Source: Pseudomonadota bacterium
GTDB lineage: Bacteria; Pseudomonadota; Gammaproteobacteria; Steroidobacterales; Steroidobacteraceae
Direction of reading: 5' to 3'
Assembly (NCBI GenBank): GCA_025351005.1
Contig: JANXWS010000003.1
Span: forward strand, 1-64,000
DNA length: 64,000 nucleotides
The notes under the pieces are model-generated. The model did no database searches, was not told the DNA's origin, and worked only from the letters and a program-made list of their open reading frames with translations. This document shows, piece by piece, positions 40,469 to 52,236 of the stretch. The stretch's first letter is position 1, and the number at the start of each line of letters is the position of its first letter. A program made the position numbers and the translations under genes.

Positions 40469-41236
40469 ATGCTCCCCGCAGACCTCAAGGCCGTCGTCAG
40501 CGGCGGCGCCTCCGGACTCGGACTCGCCGTCGCAGAACGCATCGTCGCCGAGGGCGGTCGGGTGGCACTGCTAGACGTGCAGGACGAGGCCGGCAGGCAG
40601 GCCGCCGCAGCACTCGGGTCGCACGCCCTGTTCGTCCACTGCGACGTCACCGACGAGGCGGGCGTCGACGGCGCGGTGCGCGCGGCGCACGCCGCGCTCG
40701 GCGGCCTAAACCTCGCGGTGAACTGCGCCGGCATCGTCGGCGCGGGCAAGCTGCTCGGTCGCGACGGGCCCATGGCCGGCGAGTTCTTCGCGCGCGTCGT
40801 TGCCATCAACCTCACCGGCACGCTGCACGTCGACAAGGCTGCGGCGCAGCTGATGCAGGCGAATACGCCGGGCGCCGACGGCGAACGCGGCCTCCTGATC
40901 CACACCGCGTCGGTCGCCGCCTACGAGGGCCAGATCGGCCAGATCGCGTACGCCGCCACCAAGGCCGGCGTCATCGGCATGGTGCTGCCGATCGCGCGCG
41001 AACTTGCCCGCTACGGGATCCGCGCAATGGCGATCGCGCCCGGCATCTTCGCGACGCCGATGGTGGCCGGCATGACGCCCGAGCTGCAGGCCTCGCTCGG
41101 CGCCCAGGTGCCGTTTCCGTCGCGGCTCGGCCGGCCGGCCGAGTACGCCGAGCTGGTGCTCGCGATCGTCCGCAACCCGATGCTGAATGGCACCACGATC
41201 CGGCTCGACGGCGCGATCCGGATGCAGCCGAAGTAG
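40469..41236 (+). CDS. HSD10-like 3-hydroxyacyl-CoA dehydrogenase (SDR)
   Basis: This 255-residue SDR is very close to the type II 3-hydroxyacyl-CoA dehydrogenase/HSD17B10 group: SGGASGLGLAVAERIV, VNCAGI, HTASVAAYEGQIGQIAYAATKAG, and the C-terminal VPFPSRLGRPAEYAELV...LDGAIRMQP. Catalytic Ser148, Tyr161 and Lys165 are present. These enzymes oxidise 3-hydroxy-2-methylbutyryl-CoA in isoleucine degradation and other short 3-hydroxyacyl-CoAs, using NAD. The neighbouring thiolase could take the next step. ATG at 40469 lies 43 bases after the preceding SDR gene. Confidence 0.88.
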   Translation: MLPADLKAVVSGGASGLGLAVAERIVAEGGRVALLDVQDEAGRQAAAALGSHALFVHCDVTDEAGVDGAVRAAHAALGGLNLAVNCAGIVGAGKLLGRDGPMAGEFFARVVAINLTGTLHVDKAAAQLMQANTPGADGERGLLIHTASVAAYEGQIGQIAYAATKAGVIGMVLPIARELARYGIRAMAIAPGIFATPMVAGMTPELQASLGAQVPFPSRLGRPAEYAELVLAIVRNPMLNGTTIRLDGAIRMQPK

Positions 41237-41316
41237 CGATTCGCCGGCGGGGCCGCTACCGGCGCGAGGCACGCTCGCGCCATAATCAGGCCCCCGCCAC
41301 CACCCGCCGAAGCACG

Positions 41317-42708
41317 ATGCCGAAGGTCCTGACGATCGCGGCGACCTGCGCGCTCGCGCTGCTCGCCGGCTGCGCGCACGCGCCGATGCCGGAAGGCCGG
41401 CGCGCCACGACCGGCGCGCGCCTCGCCGTGCCGGTCGACTACTACCGGCTCGCCAACGGCCTGCGCGTCGTGCTGTCGCGCGACACCTCGGCGCCGACCG
41501 TCACGGTCGCCGTCTACTACCACATCGGATTTCGTACCGAGCCGCGCGACCGCACCGGATTCGCGCACCTGTTCGAGCACCTGATGTTCGAGGAGACGGC
41601 CAACCTCGCCAAGGGTGAGGCCGACAAGATCGTCACCGGCAACGGCGGCATCAAGAACGGCTCGACGCGCATGGACTTCACGAACTTCTACCAGGTGGTG
41701 CCGAGCCACGTGCTCGAGCCGGTGCTGTTCGTCGAGGCGGACCGGATGCGCGGCCTGGCGCTGTCCGCCACGAGCCTCCAGAACCAGAAGGACGTGGTCA
41801 AGAACGAGGTGCGGGTCAACGTCCTGAACCGCGCCTACGGCGGCTTTCCGTGGCTCAGCCTGCCGCCGCGGGCGAACCTCAACTGGTTCAATGCGCACAA
41901 CTTCTACGGCGATTTCGGCGACATCGACGCGGCGACGCTCGCCGACGCGCAAGCCTTCTACGACACGTACTACGTGCCCTCCAACGCCGTGCTCGTGATC
42001 GCCGGCGACTTCGAGCCCGCCGCCACGCGGGCGGCGATCGAGCGCTACTTCGCGCCGCTGCCGACACGGCCCGAGCCGCCGCGCCCGGACGTCGCCGAGC
42101 CGCGCCAGACGGCCGAGCGCATCGCGACCGACACCGACCGCAACGCCCCGCGCCCGGCGATCGCCTGGGGCTACCACGTACCGCCGCGCAACACGCCGGA
42201 GTGGTACGCGTTCGGAATGCTCGACATGATCCTGCTGCAGGGCGAGGACAGCCGCCTCTGGCAGCGGCTCGTCGCGACGCGCGGCTACGGCGATGCGGTC
42301 GACGGCGGCATGAACCTGCTCGGCACCATGTTCGACGATGGCGGTCCCTCGCTGTGGACCGCATTCCTGATCCACGACGCCGCCGCCAGCGACGAGGCGA
42401 TCACCCGCGACTTCGACGACGTCCTCGCGCGCATCCGCCGCGAGCGCGTCCCGGTGGCCGAGTTCGAGCGCGCGCTGACCAAGATCCGCTCCGGCCTCTA
42501 CGACGTCGCCGACAGCCCGAGCCGCTTCGGGCTCGTCGACCTGCTCGCCTGCGCGGCTCTCTTCGACGACGACCCCGGCCGGATCAACCGCATCGAAGCC
42601 GACTTCCGCCGCGTGACGCCGGCGCTGCTGCAGAAGACGGCGCGCGAGTATCTGACGCCGACCAACCGCACCCGCCTCGGGCTCGCCGCCGGGAACGCGC
42701 CACGATGA
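41317..42708 (+). CDS. M16 zinc peptidase, catalytic subunit, lipoprotein
   Basis: This 463-residue M16 (pitrilysin-type) peptidase has a lipoprotein signal (LALLAGC, Cys19). The inverted zinc motif HLFEH lies at 84-88 and the third ligand Glu164 sits 76 residues after His88. It has the usual two homologous M16 half-domains. It is likely anchored in the envelope and works with the inactive homologue encoded next, with a four-base overlap (ATGA). Substrates are unknown; related pairs degrade short peptides. Confidence 0.9.
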   Translation: MPKVLTIAATCALALLAGCAHAPMPEGRRATTGARLAVPVDYYRLANGLRVVLSRDTSAPTVTVAVYYHIGFRTEPRDRTGFAHLFEHLMFEETANLAKGEADKIVTGNGGIKNGSTRMDFTNFYQVVPSHVLEPVLFVEADRMRGLALSATSLQNQKDVVKNEVRVNVLNRAYGGFPWLSLPPRANLNWFNAHNFYGDFGDIDAATLADAQAFYDTYYVPSNAVLVIAGDFEPAATRAAIERYFAPLPTRPEPPRPDVAEPRQTAERIATDTDRNAPRPAIAWGYHVPPRNTPEWYAFGMLDMILLQGEDSRLWQRLVATRGYGDAVDGGMNLLGTMFDDGGPSLWTAFLIHDAAASDEAITRDFDDVLARIRRERVPVAEFERALTKIRSGLYDVADSPSRFGLVDLLACAALFDDDPGRINRIEADFRRVTPALLQKTAREYLTPTNRTRLGLAAGNAPR

Positions 42709-44105
42709 AGCGCACGCGCGTGCCCGCCGCGCTTGCCGCCACGCTGCTCGCGCTCGCTGCGGCGGCCGCACTGGCACACGAGGCCGTGCCGCCGGTCGGC
42801 ACACCGCATCCGTTCGCGCTGGCGGAGCGCCATGAGTACCGGCTCGACAACGGGCTCGCCGTCACGCTCGTGCCTTTCGGGACGGCGCCCAAGGCGACGA
42901 TCATGTTCGTGCTCCAGGCCGGCAGCAGCAGCGCGGGCGGGCAGCACGCGGTCGCCGACCTGGTCGCCGCCTGCCTCAAGGAAGGCGCCGGCACTCTGAG
43001 CGGACCGGCGGTCGCGCGGCTCGCCGCCGAGATGGGCGGCAGCCTCAACATCGACGCCGGGCCCGACCAGACCACCGTCTGGCTCGACGTGCTCTCCGAG
43101 CGCAGCAGCGATGCGATCGCGCTGATCGGCGACGTGCTGCGCCGACCGCGGCTGCGCGCGGCCGAGCTGCCGCGCCTCAAGGCCGACATGGCGCGCGGCG
43201 TCGCTATCCAACGCTCGCAGGCACAGGGCGTCGCCGGCGAGGCGTTCGCACAGCTGCTGTGGGGCGATAGTGTCTACGGTCGACCGCTGCCGACCGCGGA
43301 GGAACTCGCCGCGGTCACCATCGACCACGTGCGAGGCTTCGTCAGCAGCCAGTTCGGCGCGGCGCGCACGCACGTCTACATCGCGGGGCGGTTCGATGGC
43401 GCGGCGGTCGAGCGGGCGCTACTGGCCGCGTTCGGCGACTGGAGCGCGGGACCGCCGGCCAGCCACGTGTCGCCGTCGGGGTCGCGGGCCCGCGTCGTGC
43501 GCCTGATCGATCGCCCCGGCGCCGCCCAGTCGACGGTCATGCTCGGCCTGCCGGTGCGGTCCCCTGCAGCGCCCGGGTTCATGCCGCTGTCGGTCGCGAA
43601 CGCGCTCCTGGGCGGCAGCGGCCTGATCTCGCGCCTCGACCAGAGCCTGCGCGAGGACAAGGGCTATACCTACGGCGTCGGCACCTACATCACGCCGCAC
43701 GCCGGCGTAGCGTCGTGGCTGCTGTCGACCGACATCAATGCCCCGGATACCGCCGCCGCCCTCGACCTGATCTTCCGCGAGCTCGCTCGGCTGCGGGCCG
43801 CCCCGCCGGCGGCGGACGAGCTGCAGCGGGTTCGGAACTACCGCGCCGGCACGTTCGTGCTCGGCGCCTCGAGCCGCGGTGGACTGCTCGGCCAGCTCGC
43901 GTTCCTCGACCAGCAGGGCCTGCCGCGCGACTGGCTGGTCCACTACGTCGAGCGCCTGCAGGCCGTCACGCCGGACGAGGTGCGCGCGGCGGCCGCGGCG
44001 GACCTCGATTCGCAGGCGATGACGCTGGTCGTCGTCGGCGACCTGGCCACGATCCGGCCCGGCATCCTCGCGCTCGAGGCGCTGCAGGGCGCCGAATTCC
44101 GCTGA
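42705..44105 (+). CDS. M16-family peptidase homologue, non-catalytic partner
   Basis: This 466-residue protein has a Sec signal (LAATLLALAAAAALA) and the M16 fold (LDNGLAVTLVPFGTAPKATIMFVLQAGSSS). The place of the HxxEH zinc motif reads AVADLVAACL, so it should be inactive. The C-terminal half keeps the family RxxY-type region (SLREDKGYTYGVGTYI). It pairs with the preceding active subunit, like two-subunit bacterial M16B enzymes. Translational coupling supports complex formation. Confidence 0.88.
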   Translation: MKRTRVPAALAATLLALAAAAALAHEAVPPVGTPHPFALAERHEYRLDNGLAVTLVPFGTAPKATIMFVLQAGSSSAGGQHAVADLVAACLKEGAGTLSGPAVARLAAEMGGSLNIDAGPDQTTVWLDVLSERSSDAIALIGDVLRRPRLRAAELPRLKADMARGVAIQRSQAQGVAGEAFAQLLWGDSVYGRPLPTAEELAAVTIDHVRGFVSSQFGAARTHVYIAGRFDGAAVERALLAAFGDWSAGPPASHVSPSGSRARVVRLIDRPGAAQSTVMLGLPVRSPAAPGFMPLSVANALLGGSGLISRLDQSLREDKGYTYGVGTYITPHAGVASWLLSTDINAPDTAAALDLIFRELARLRAAPPAADELQRVRNYRAGTFVLGASSRGGLLGQLAFLDQQGLPRDWLVHYVERLQAVTPDEVRAAAAADLDSQAMTLVVVGDLATIRPGILALEALQGAEFR

Positions 44106-44127
44106 CACACCCAGAGCGAACGCCGAC

Positions 44128-45750
44128 ATGAGCACGAACACGATCGAACGCGACCAGATGGAATACGACGTGGTAATCGTCGGCGGCGGGCCGGCCGGCC
44201 TCGCCTGCGCGATCCGGCTGAAGCAGCTCAAGCCCGGCCTCAGCGTCTGCGTGCTCGAAAAGGGCGCCGCGGTCGGCGCGCACTCGCTGTCCGGCTGCGT
44301 CATGGAGCCCGGCCCGCTCGATCTGCTGCTGCCCGACTGGCGCCAGACGCCGCCCGCGATCTGCCTCCAGGCAACGCGCGACGAGTTCCGGTTCCTGACC
44401 GCGACGCGCTCGATCTGGATGCCGACGCCCCCGCAGATGCACAACCAAGGCAACTTCATCCTCTCGCTCGGCATGCTGACGCCGTACCTGGCGCAGCAGG
44501 CCGAGTCGCTCGGCGTCGACGTGTTCGCCGGATTCGCGGCGGCCAAGGCGCTCCTCGACGAGCACGGCGCCGTGGCCGGCGTGCAGATCGGCGACATGGG
44601 CCTCGCCAGGGACGGGACGCCCGGACCGAACTTCGCCCCCGGGCCCGAGGTTCGCGCGCCGATCACCGTGCTCGCCGAGGGCGCGCGCGGCAGCATCACC
44701 AAGGAGCTGGTCGCGAGGTTCGCGCTCGACTCCGGCTGCTGTCCGCAGACCTACGGCCTCGGCCTCAAGGAGTTGTGGCAGCTGCCGGCCGGCCGCGCCG
44801 AACCGGGCCTGGTCCAGCACTCGATCGGCTGGCCGGCGGACCGCAGCTCGTACGGCGGCAGCTTCCTCTATCACCTGAACGATGACCGCGTGTACGTCGG
44901 CTACGTCGCCGGGCTCGATTACCAGGATCCGCGCTTCAAGCCCTTCGAGGCGTTCCAGCAGTTCAAGAACCACCCGTCCGTGAAGCGATTGCTGGCCGGC
45001 GGCGAGATCCTGACCTACGGGGCGCGCACCATCGCGGCGGGCGGCTGGCAGTCGCTGCCGAAGCTCGAGATGCCGGGCGCCGTGCTGATCGGCTGTGCCG
45101 GCGGCCTCATCAACGTGCCGAAGATCAAGGGCGTGCATCAGGCGATACGGTCCGGCTCGCTGGCGGCCGAGCACCTCGTCGAGACCGGCTCGCCGGCCGG
45201 CTTCGATGCCCGGTTCCGCGCCTCGCCGGCCGCGCAGGAGTTGCGCAAGGTCCGCAACTTCAAGCCGGGTTTCAAACGCGGGCTGTGGCTCGGGCTTGCG
45301 AACGGCGCACTCGAGACCGTGACCGGCGGGCGGACGCCGTGGACCCTGAAGAACAAGGCCGACTTCAGTCAGCTGAAGCGTCTCGACGAATACCGGACGC
45401 CCGACCGGCACTGGCAGGCGGGGCGCGAGCTCAAGCCGCGCGACCGGCTGGCGGCCGTGTACTTCGCCGGCACCACGCACGAGGAGAGTCAACCGGTGCA
45501 CCTCAAGGTGCGGGACACGAGCATCTGCGCCGACCGCTGCGCGACCGAATTCGGCAATCCGTGCGAGCGGTTCTGCCCCGCCGGTGTCTATGAGATGGTC
45601 GACGACCAGCGCGGCGGTGGCGGCAAGCGGCTGCAGATCAACGCCTCGAACTGCGTGCACTGCAAGGCGTGCGACATCAAGGATCCTTACGGCATCATCA
45701 CGTGGACGACGCCCGAGGGCGGTTCCGGGCCGAACTACGCCAACCTGTGA
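44128..45750 (+). CDS. Electron-transfer flavoprotein:ubiquinone oxidoreductase
   Basis: This 540-residue membrane-associated flavoprotein passes electrons from ETF to quinone. The FAD-binding motif VVIVGGGPAGLACAIRL lies near 12-28, the quinone-binding region follows, and the C-terminal 4Fe-4S domain has CERFCPAGVYE and CVHCKACDIKDPYGI. It serves acyl-CoA dehydrogenases, including the isovaleryl-CoA dehydrogenase encoded 4.5 kb away. ETF itself is not in this window. The gene follows the M16 pair by 22 bases and converges on mccA. Confidence 0.95.
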   Translation: MSTNTIERDQMEYDVVIVGGGPAGLACAIRLKQLKPGLSVCVLEKGAAVGAHSLSGCVMEPGPLDLLLPDWRQTPPAICLQATRDEFRFLTATRSIWMPTPPQMHNQGNFILSLGMLTPYLAQQAESLGVDVFAGFAAAKALLDEHGAVAGVQIGDMGLARDGTPGPNFAPGPEVRAPITVLAEGARGSITKELVARFALDSGCCPQTYGLGLKELWQLPAGRAEPGLVQHSIGWPADRSSYGGSFLYHLNDDRVYVGYVAGLDYQDPRFKPFEAFQQFKNHPSVKRLLAGGEILTYGARTIAAGGWQSLPKLEMPGAVLIGCAGGLINVPKIKGVHQAIRSGSLAAEHLVETGSPAGFDARFRASPAAQELRKVRNFKPGFKRGLWLGLANGALETVTGGRTPWTLKNKADFSQLKRLDEYRTPDRHWQAGRELKPRDRLAAVYFAGTTHEESQPVHLKVRDTSICADRCATEFGNPCERFCPAGVYEMVDDQRGGGGKRLQINASNCVHCKACDIKDPYGIITWTTPEGGSGPNYANL

Positions 45751-45802
45751 CGCGGCGCGCTGCGGCAGTCGCGAGCCGTTCGGCCCGCACGGCGCCCCGC
45801 TG

Positions 45803-47775
<1,973 letters not shown>

Positions 47776-47776
<1 letters not shown>

Positions 47777-48561
47777 CAGGACCGCCATCCCGGGGTGCGC
47801 CGCGCGATCGCCGCCGCGATCCCCTCCTGCGCTTCGGCGCCCGCGCGCAGCCGCGCCAGCCGCTCGGCGGTATCCGCCGCGAGCGCCTCGTTCGGACCGC
47901 GGTGGCCAGCGTCGGCGAGCAGCTGCTTGCAGGCGGCGAGCGCGCCGGGCGCGCCCTGCGCGAGCTCGCCCGCGAGCGCAAGTGCCGCCTCGGTGAGCGC
48001 CGCGGGCGCCACGACCTCGTGCAGCAGGCCGAGCTCGCAGGCGCGCTCGGCCGTGAGCGGCTCGCCGCTCAGGCAGTAACGGCGAGCCTGCCGCGCGCCG
48101 ATCGCCTCGAGCACGTACGGCGAGATCAGCGCCGGCGCCAGGCCGAGTCGGACCTCCGGCAGCCGGAAATGCGCCGCGGTCGAGCCGATCGCCAGGTCGC
48201 AGGCGGCGGTGAGCCCGACGCCCCCGCCGATCGCGGCCCCTTGCACCACCGCCAGCGTCGGCCGGCTGCAACGACGCAGCGCGAGCAACAGCCGCGCGAG
48301 GCCGTGCGCATCATCGAGATTGGCCTGCCAGGGGCCGCGGCCGAGCGCGCCCATCGCGGGCAGGTCGGCGCCGGCGCAGAACGCGCTGCCGGTGGCCGCG
48401 AGCACCACCACGCGGGTCGCCGGGCGCTCGCAGTGGCGCAGCAGCGCCTCGTGCAGCGCCGCGACCAGCGCGCCGTCGAGCGCGTTGCGGTTCGCCGGGC
48501 GGTTGAGGCACAGCCACGCGACGCCCGGCACGGGCTCCGTCTCGAGCAGGTTCGGTTCCAT
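47776..48561 (-). CDS. liuC: Enoyl-CoA hydratase family; probable methylglutaconyl-CoA hydratase
   Basis: This 261-residue crotonase-fold protein has oxyanion-hole regions SAFCAGADLPAMG and GAAIGGGVGLTAACDLAIG, and PEVRLGLAPALISPYVLEAIG around the catalytic glutamate. Its place between the carboxyltransferase and biotin subunits of MCC is the liuB-liuC-liuD arrangement. There it hydrates 3-methylglutaconyl-CoA to HMG-CoA. ATG at 48561 lies five bases after the mccB stop. Confidence 0.88.
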
Positions 48562-48566
48562 GCGGG

Positions 48567-50171
48567 CTACATCCGGAAGATGCCGAAGCGGGTCTCGGGG
48601 ACCGGCGCGTTGCGGACCATGGCGAGCGCGAGCGTCAAGATCCGGCGCGTGTCGAGCGGATCGATGACACCATCGTCCCACAACCTCGCGCTGGCGTAGT
48701 ACGGGTGACCCTGCAGCTCGTACTGCTGGCGTATCGGCTCCATGAACGCCGCCTGCTCGTCCGCCCCGAAGTCGCGCCCCGCGGCCAGCAGCTGGTCGCG
48801 CCGGATGGTCGCCAGCACGAGCGCAGCCTGCTCTCCGCCCATCACCGAAGTGCGGGCGTTCGGCCACTGGAACAGAAGCCTCGGGCCGTACGCCCGGCCG
48901 CACATCGCGTAGTTGCCGGCGCCGTAGCTGCCGCCGACGACCAGCGTCAGCTTCGGCACCTGGGCCGCCGCCACCGCCGCCACCATCTTGGCGCCGTCGC
49001 GGGCGATGCCGCCGGCCTCGGCGCGACGGCCGACCATGAACCCGGTGATGTTCTGCACGAACAGCAGCGGTATGCGCTCGCGCGCGCACAGTTCGACGAA
49101 ATGCGCGCCCTTGAGCGCGCTCTCGGAAAACAGGATGCCGTTGTTGGCGACGATTCCGACCGGGTAGCCGCCAAGGTGCGCGTAACCGGTCACGAGCGTC
49201 GTCCCGTAGAGCTGCTTGAACTCGTCGAGCTGCGATCCGTCGACCAGCCGCGCCAGCAGCTCGCGCACGTCGTACGGACGGCGCAGGCTCGAGGGCACAA
49301 TGCCGTAGAGCTCGGCCGGGTCGTACAGCGGCTCGCGCGCCACCGCCGGCGGCGCGCGCTCGGGCGCCGCGCTCAGCCGGGCGATGATGCGTCGCGCGAT
49401 CGCGAGCGCGTCGGCGTCGCTCTCGGCGTAGTGGTCGCAGACGCCAGACTCGCGGCAGTGCACGTCGGCGCCGCCGAGCGACTCCGCGTCGATCTCCTCG
49501 CCGGTGGCCGCCTTGACGAGCGGCGGGCCGCCGAGGAACACCTGGCCCTGGTTGCGCACGATGACGTTCTCATCGGCCATCGCCGGCACGTAGGCGCCGC
49601 CCGCCGTGCACGAGCCGTGCACGACCGCGATCTGCGCGATCCCGGCCGCCGACAGCGTCGCCTGATTGTAGAAGATGCGGCCGAAGTGCTCGCGGTCGGG
49701 AAAGACCTCGTCCTGCGCCGGCAGGAACGCGCCGCCGCTCTCGACCAGGTAGACGCAGGGCAGCCGGTTCTCGCGCGCGATCTCCTGGGCGCGCAGGTGC
49801 TTCTTGACGGTCAGCGGGTAGTAGGTGCCGCCCTTGACGGTCGGGTCGTTGGCGACGACGACGCATTCGCGCCCGGAGACCCGGCCGATGCCGGTGACGA
49901 TGCCGGCGCACGGTACTTCGCCGCGGTAGAGCCCATGTGCGGCCAGCGCCGACAGCTCGAGGAACGGGGCGCCCGGGTCGAGCAGCAGGTCGATCCGCTC
50001 GCGCGCGAGCAGGCGGCCCCGGGCCCGGTGCTTGTCGACGGCGCGAGCCGTGCCGCCGGCTGAGATCGTCCCCACCGTCTTCCGGAGATCGGCGACTAAC
50101 GACTCCATTGCCAACCTGTTGGCAGCGAAATCGGCGCTTTTCACGTCAATCTGGCTTTTCAGGCGAAGCAT
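48567..50171 (-). CDS. mccB: 3-methylcrotonyl-CoA carboxylase, carboxyltransferase beta subunit
   Basis: The 534-residue carboxyltransferase moves CO2 from biotin to 3-methylcrotonyl-CoA. Typical blocks are [15 protein letters not shown] at the start, [17 protein letters not shown], the acyl-CoA-binding [16 protein letters not shown], and [12 protein letters not shown] with [19 protein letters not shown]. The frame stays open to a TTG at 50201. ATG at 50171 is preferred because it fits family N-termini and because TTG would fall inside a 13-base palindrome in the divergent promoter. Confidence 0.92.
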   Translation of the reverse strand: MLRLKSQIDVKSADFAANRLAMESLVADLRKTVGTISAGGTARAVDKHRARGRLLARERIDLLLDPGAPFLELSALAAHGLYRGEVPCAGIVTGIGRVSGRECVVVANDPTVKGGTYYPLTVKKHLRAQEIARENRLPCVYLVESGGAFLPAQDEVFPDREHFGRIFYNQATLSAAGIAQIAVVHGSCTAGGAYVPAMADENVIVRNQGQVFLGGPPLVKAATGEEIDAESLGGADVHCRESGVCDHYAESDADALAIARRIIARLSAAPERAPPAVAREPLYDPAELYGIVPSSLRRPYDVRELLARLVDGSQLDEFKQLYGTTLVTGYAHLGGYPVGIVANNGILFSESALKGAHFVELCARERIPLLFVQNITGFMVGRRAEAGGIARDGAKMVAAVAAAQVPKLTLVVGGSYGAGNYAMCGRAYGPRLLFQWPNARTSVMGGEQAALVLATIRRDQLLAAGRDFGADEQAAFMEPIRQQYELQGHPYYASARLWDDGVIDPLDTRRILTLALAMVRNAPVPETRFGIFRM

Positions 50172-50189
50172 CTTGCGCTGCAGACCATA

Positions 50190-50202
50190 ATTGTCGGACA
50201 AT
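50190..50202. promoter_or_regulatory. Perfect palindrome in mccB/ivd divergent promoter, candidate GntR operator
   Basis: ATTGTC-G-GACAAT is a perfect inverted repeat in the short gap between the two leucine-degradation transcripts. A TATGAT hexamer reading towards mccB (50206-50201) overlaps its edge. FadR-subfamily GntR regulators often bind TTGT-n-ACAA-type palindromes, and such a regulator is encoded right after ivd. Confidence 0.55.
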
Positions 50203-50222
50203 CATACTATCTGATCTCGGAA

Positions 50223-51413
50223 ATGGATTCCAGCATGGCCGAAGAGGGCGCGAGCCACGACGACGACCTCGATGCCGGTCTCGACGACGACCTGCTGCAG
50301 CTGCGCCACGCGGTACGGCGCTTTGCAGCCGAACGCATCGCGCCGCGGGCCGCAGCGATCGATCGCGACGACGCCTTCCCCCGCGACCTGTGGCCGGAGC
50401 TCGGCGCGCAGGGGCTGCTCGGCATCACCGTTCCCGACCAGTACGGCGGCGCGGGGCTCGGCTACCTGGCGCACGTGCTCGCGATGGAGGAGATCTCGCG
50501 CGCCTCGGGTGCCGTGGGCCTCAGCTACGTCGCCCACTCCAACCTGTGCGTGAACCAGCTGCGGCTGCACGGCACGGCCGCGCAGCTCGAGCGCTTCCTG
50601 CCAAAGCTCGTATCGGGAGCGCACGTCGGCGCGCTCGCCATATCGGAACCGGAAGCGGGCTCCGACGTCGCCGGCATGCGCCTGCGCGCCGAGCGCCGCG
50701 GCGACCACTATGTGCTCAACGGCCGCAAGATGTGGATCACGAACGGCCCGGACGCGGACATCGTCGTCGTCTACGCGAAGACCGCTCCCGAGCGGCGCAG
50801 CCGCGGCGTCACCACGTTCGTCGTCGAGCGCGGCACGGCCGGCTTTTCGGTCGCGCAGAAGCTCGACAAGCTCGGCATGCGCGGCTCCTCGACCGGCGAA
50901 CTGGTATTCAGCGACTGCCGGGTCCCGGTCGAGAACGTGCTGGGCGGCGAGAACGGCGGCATCGAGGTGCTGATGAACGGACTCGACTACGAACGCGTCG
51001 TGATCGCCGGCGGCCCGCTCGGCCTGATGTCGGCGGCACTGGACGCGGTGCTGCCCTACGTCCGCGCGCGGCGCCAGTTCGGGCAGCCGATCGGGTCCTT
51101 CGAGCTGATGCAGGGCAAGGTCGCCGACATGTACTCGAGCCTGTTCGCGAGCCGCGCCTACGTGCACGCCGTGGCCCGCGCCTGCGACGCCGGTCGCAAG
51201 ACGCGCCGCGCCGCGGCCGCCTGCCTGCTGCAGGCCTCCGATTGCGCCGTGCAGGTCGCGCTCGAGGCAATCCAGGCGCTCGGCGGCAACGGCTATATCA
51301 ACGACTACCCCACCGGGCGGCTGCTGCGCGACGCCAAGCTCTACGACATCGGCGCCGGCACGCAGGAGATCCGCCGCATGCTGATCGGCCGCGAGCTGAT
51401 CGGGGCCGGATGA
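50223..51413 (+). CDS. ivd: Isovaleryl-CoA dehydrogenase
   Basis: This 396-residue FAD acyl-CoA dehydrogenase oxidises isovaleryl-CoA to 3-methylcrotonyl-CoA, feeding electrons to ETF. The catalytic glutamate is Glu257 in NGLDYERVV, the position special to isovaleryl-CoA dehydrogenases. Other signatures are [19 protein letters not shown] and [38 protein letters not shown] at 50223 is used; ATG four codons later is possible. It diverges from mccB and overlaps the gntR gene by four bases. Confidence 0.93.
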   Translation: MDSSMAEEGASHDDDLDAGLDDDLLQLRHAVRRFAAERIAPRAAAIDRDDAFPRDLWPELGAQGLLGITVPDQYGGAGLGYLAHVLAMEEISRASGAVGLSYVAHSNLCVNQLRLHGTAAQLERFLPKLVSGAHVGALAISEPEAGSDVAGMRLRAERRGDHYVLNGRKMWITNGPDADIVVVYAKTAPERRSRGVTTFVVERGTAGFSVAQKLDKLGMRGSSTGELVFSDCRVPVENVLGGENGGIEVLMNGLDYERVVIAGGPLGLMSAALDAVLPYVRARRQFGQPIGSFELMQGKVADMYSSLFASRAYVHAVARACDAGRKTRRAAAACLLQASDCAVQVALEAIQALGGNGYINDYPTGRLLRDAKLYDIGAGTQEIRRMLIGRELIGAG

Positions 51414-52153
51414 AGGCCGCATTCGCGCCGCGCCCCTTCGAGCCCGGCTACCGCCGCGTGGCCGGTGCGATCGCGGCGCGCATTCTCGATCGCACGCTGC
51501 GCGACGGCGACCCGCTGCCAGTCGAGGCGGAGCTTGCGGCGCAGTTCGGCGTCCACCGCTCGACCGTGCGCGAGGCGCTGCGCGAGCTCGAGAGCGCCAA
51601 CCTCGTCGCCCGCCGCCGCGGCACGAAGCGCATGGTCGTGAGCCGGCCCGCGGCAGCGCAGGTTGCGGACCGCGTCGGAAATGCGCTCGCGCTCAACGAC
51701 GTCACGGTGCGCGAAGTGTGGGAGACGCTCGAGCTGCTCGAGCCACCGGCGGCCGAGGCGGCGGCGTTGCGCGCAACCTCAGCCGGGCTCGCGCGCCTCG
51801 AGGCGGCGGTGGCCGGCTACGCCGCCGACCACGCGAGCGCCCGCGCGGCGACGCAGGGCGTGGCGGAGTTCTTCCGCGCGATCGCCGCGGCCAGCGGCAA
51901 CCGGGTCCTGCCGCTGACCCAGGAGCCGCTGCTGCGGTTGCTCGCGGCCGCGCTCGAGGTCATGATCGATCGGGCGCCGCCGGCGCGCAGCCGCATCGCC
52001 GCCGCGCAGCAGCGCGTGCTCGCGGCGATCGCGGCGCAGGACGGCGCCACGGCGCGCGACTGGATGGCCAGGCACGTTCGCGACTTCCGGCGCGGCTTCG
52101 AGATCAGCGGCATCGACATCGACACGCCCGTGCTGGTGCCGAGCGTGGTCTGA
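51410..52153 (+). CDS. GntR/FadR-family transcriptional regulator
   Basis: This 247-residue regulator has a winged helix (about 33-78, [29 protein letters not shown]) and an FCD effector domain. Two usual FCD metal ligands are changed: the xFHxAIA histidine is phenylalanine ([12 protein letters not shown]), and the next histidine is glutamine ([10 protein letters not shown]). So it may sense an organic or CoA ligand without metal. It is co-transcribed with ivd (ATGA overlap) and probably controls the divergent leucine genes through 50190-50202. Most known liu clusters use a MerR-type LiuR instead. Confidence 0.87.
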   Translation: MKAAFAPRPFEPGYRRVAGAIAARILDRTLRDGDPLPVEAELAAQFGVHRSTVREALRELESANLVARRRGTKRMVVSRPAAAQVADRVGNALALNDVTVREVWETLELLEPPAAEAAALRATSAGLARLEAAVAGYAADHASARAATQGVAEFFRAIAAASGNRVLPLTQEPLLRLLAAALEVMIDRAPPARSRIAAAQQRVLAAIAAQDGATARDWMARHVRDFRRGFEISGIDIDTPVLVPSVV

Positions 52154-52236
52154 GCCCCGGTCGTGGCGGCGCCAGGCGGTGGCAGGCATGATGCCGGCGG
52201 CGGACCGCGACCGCGGCACTTGGGACGGCTCGGCAG

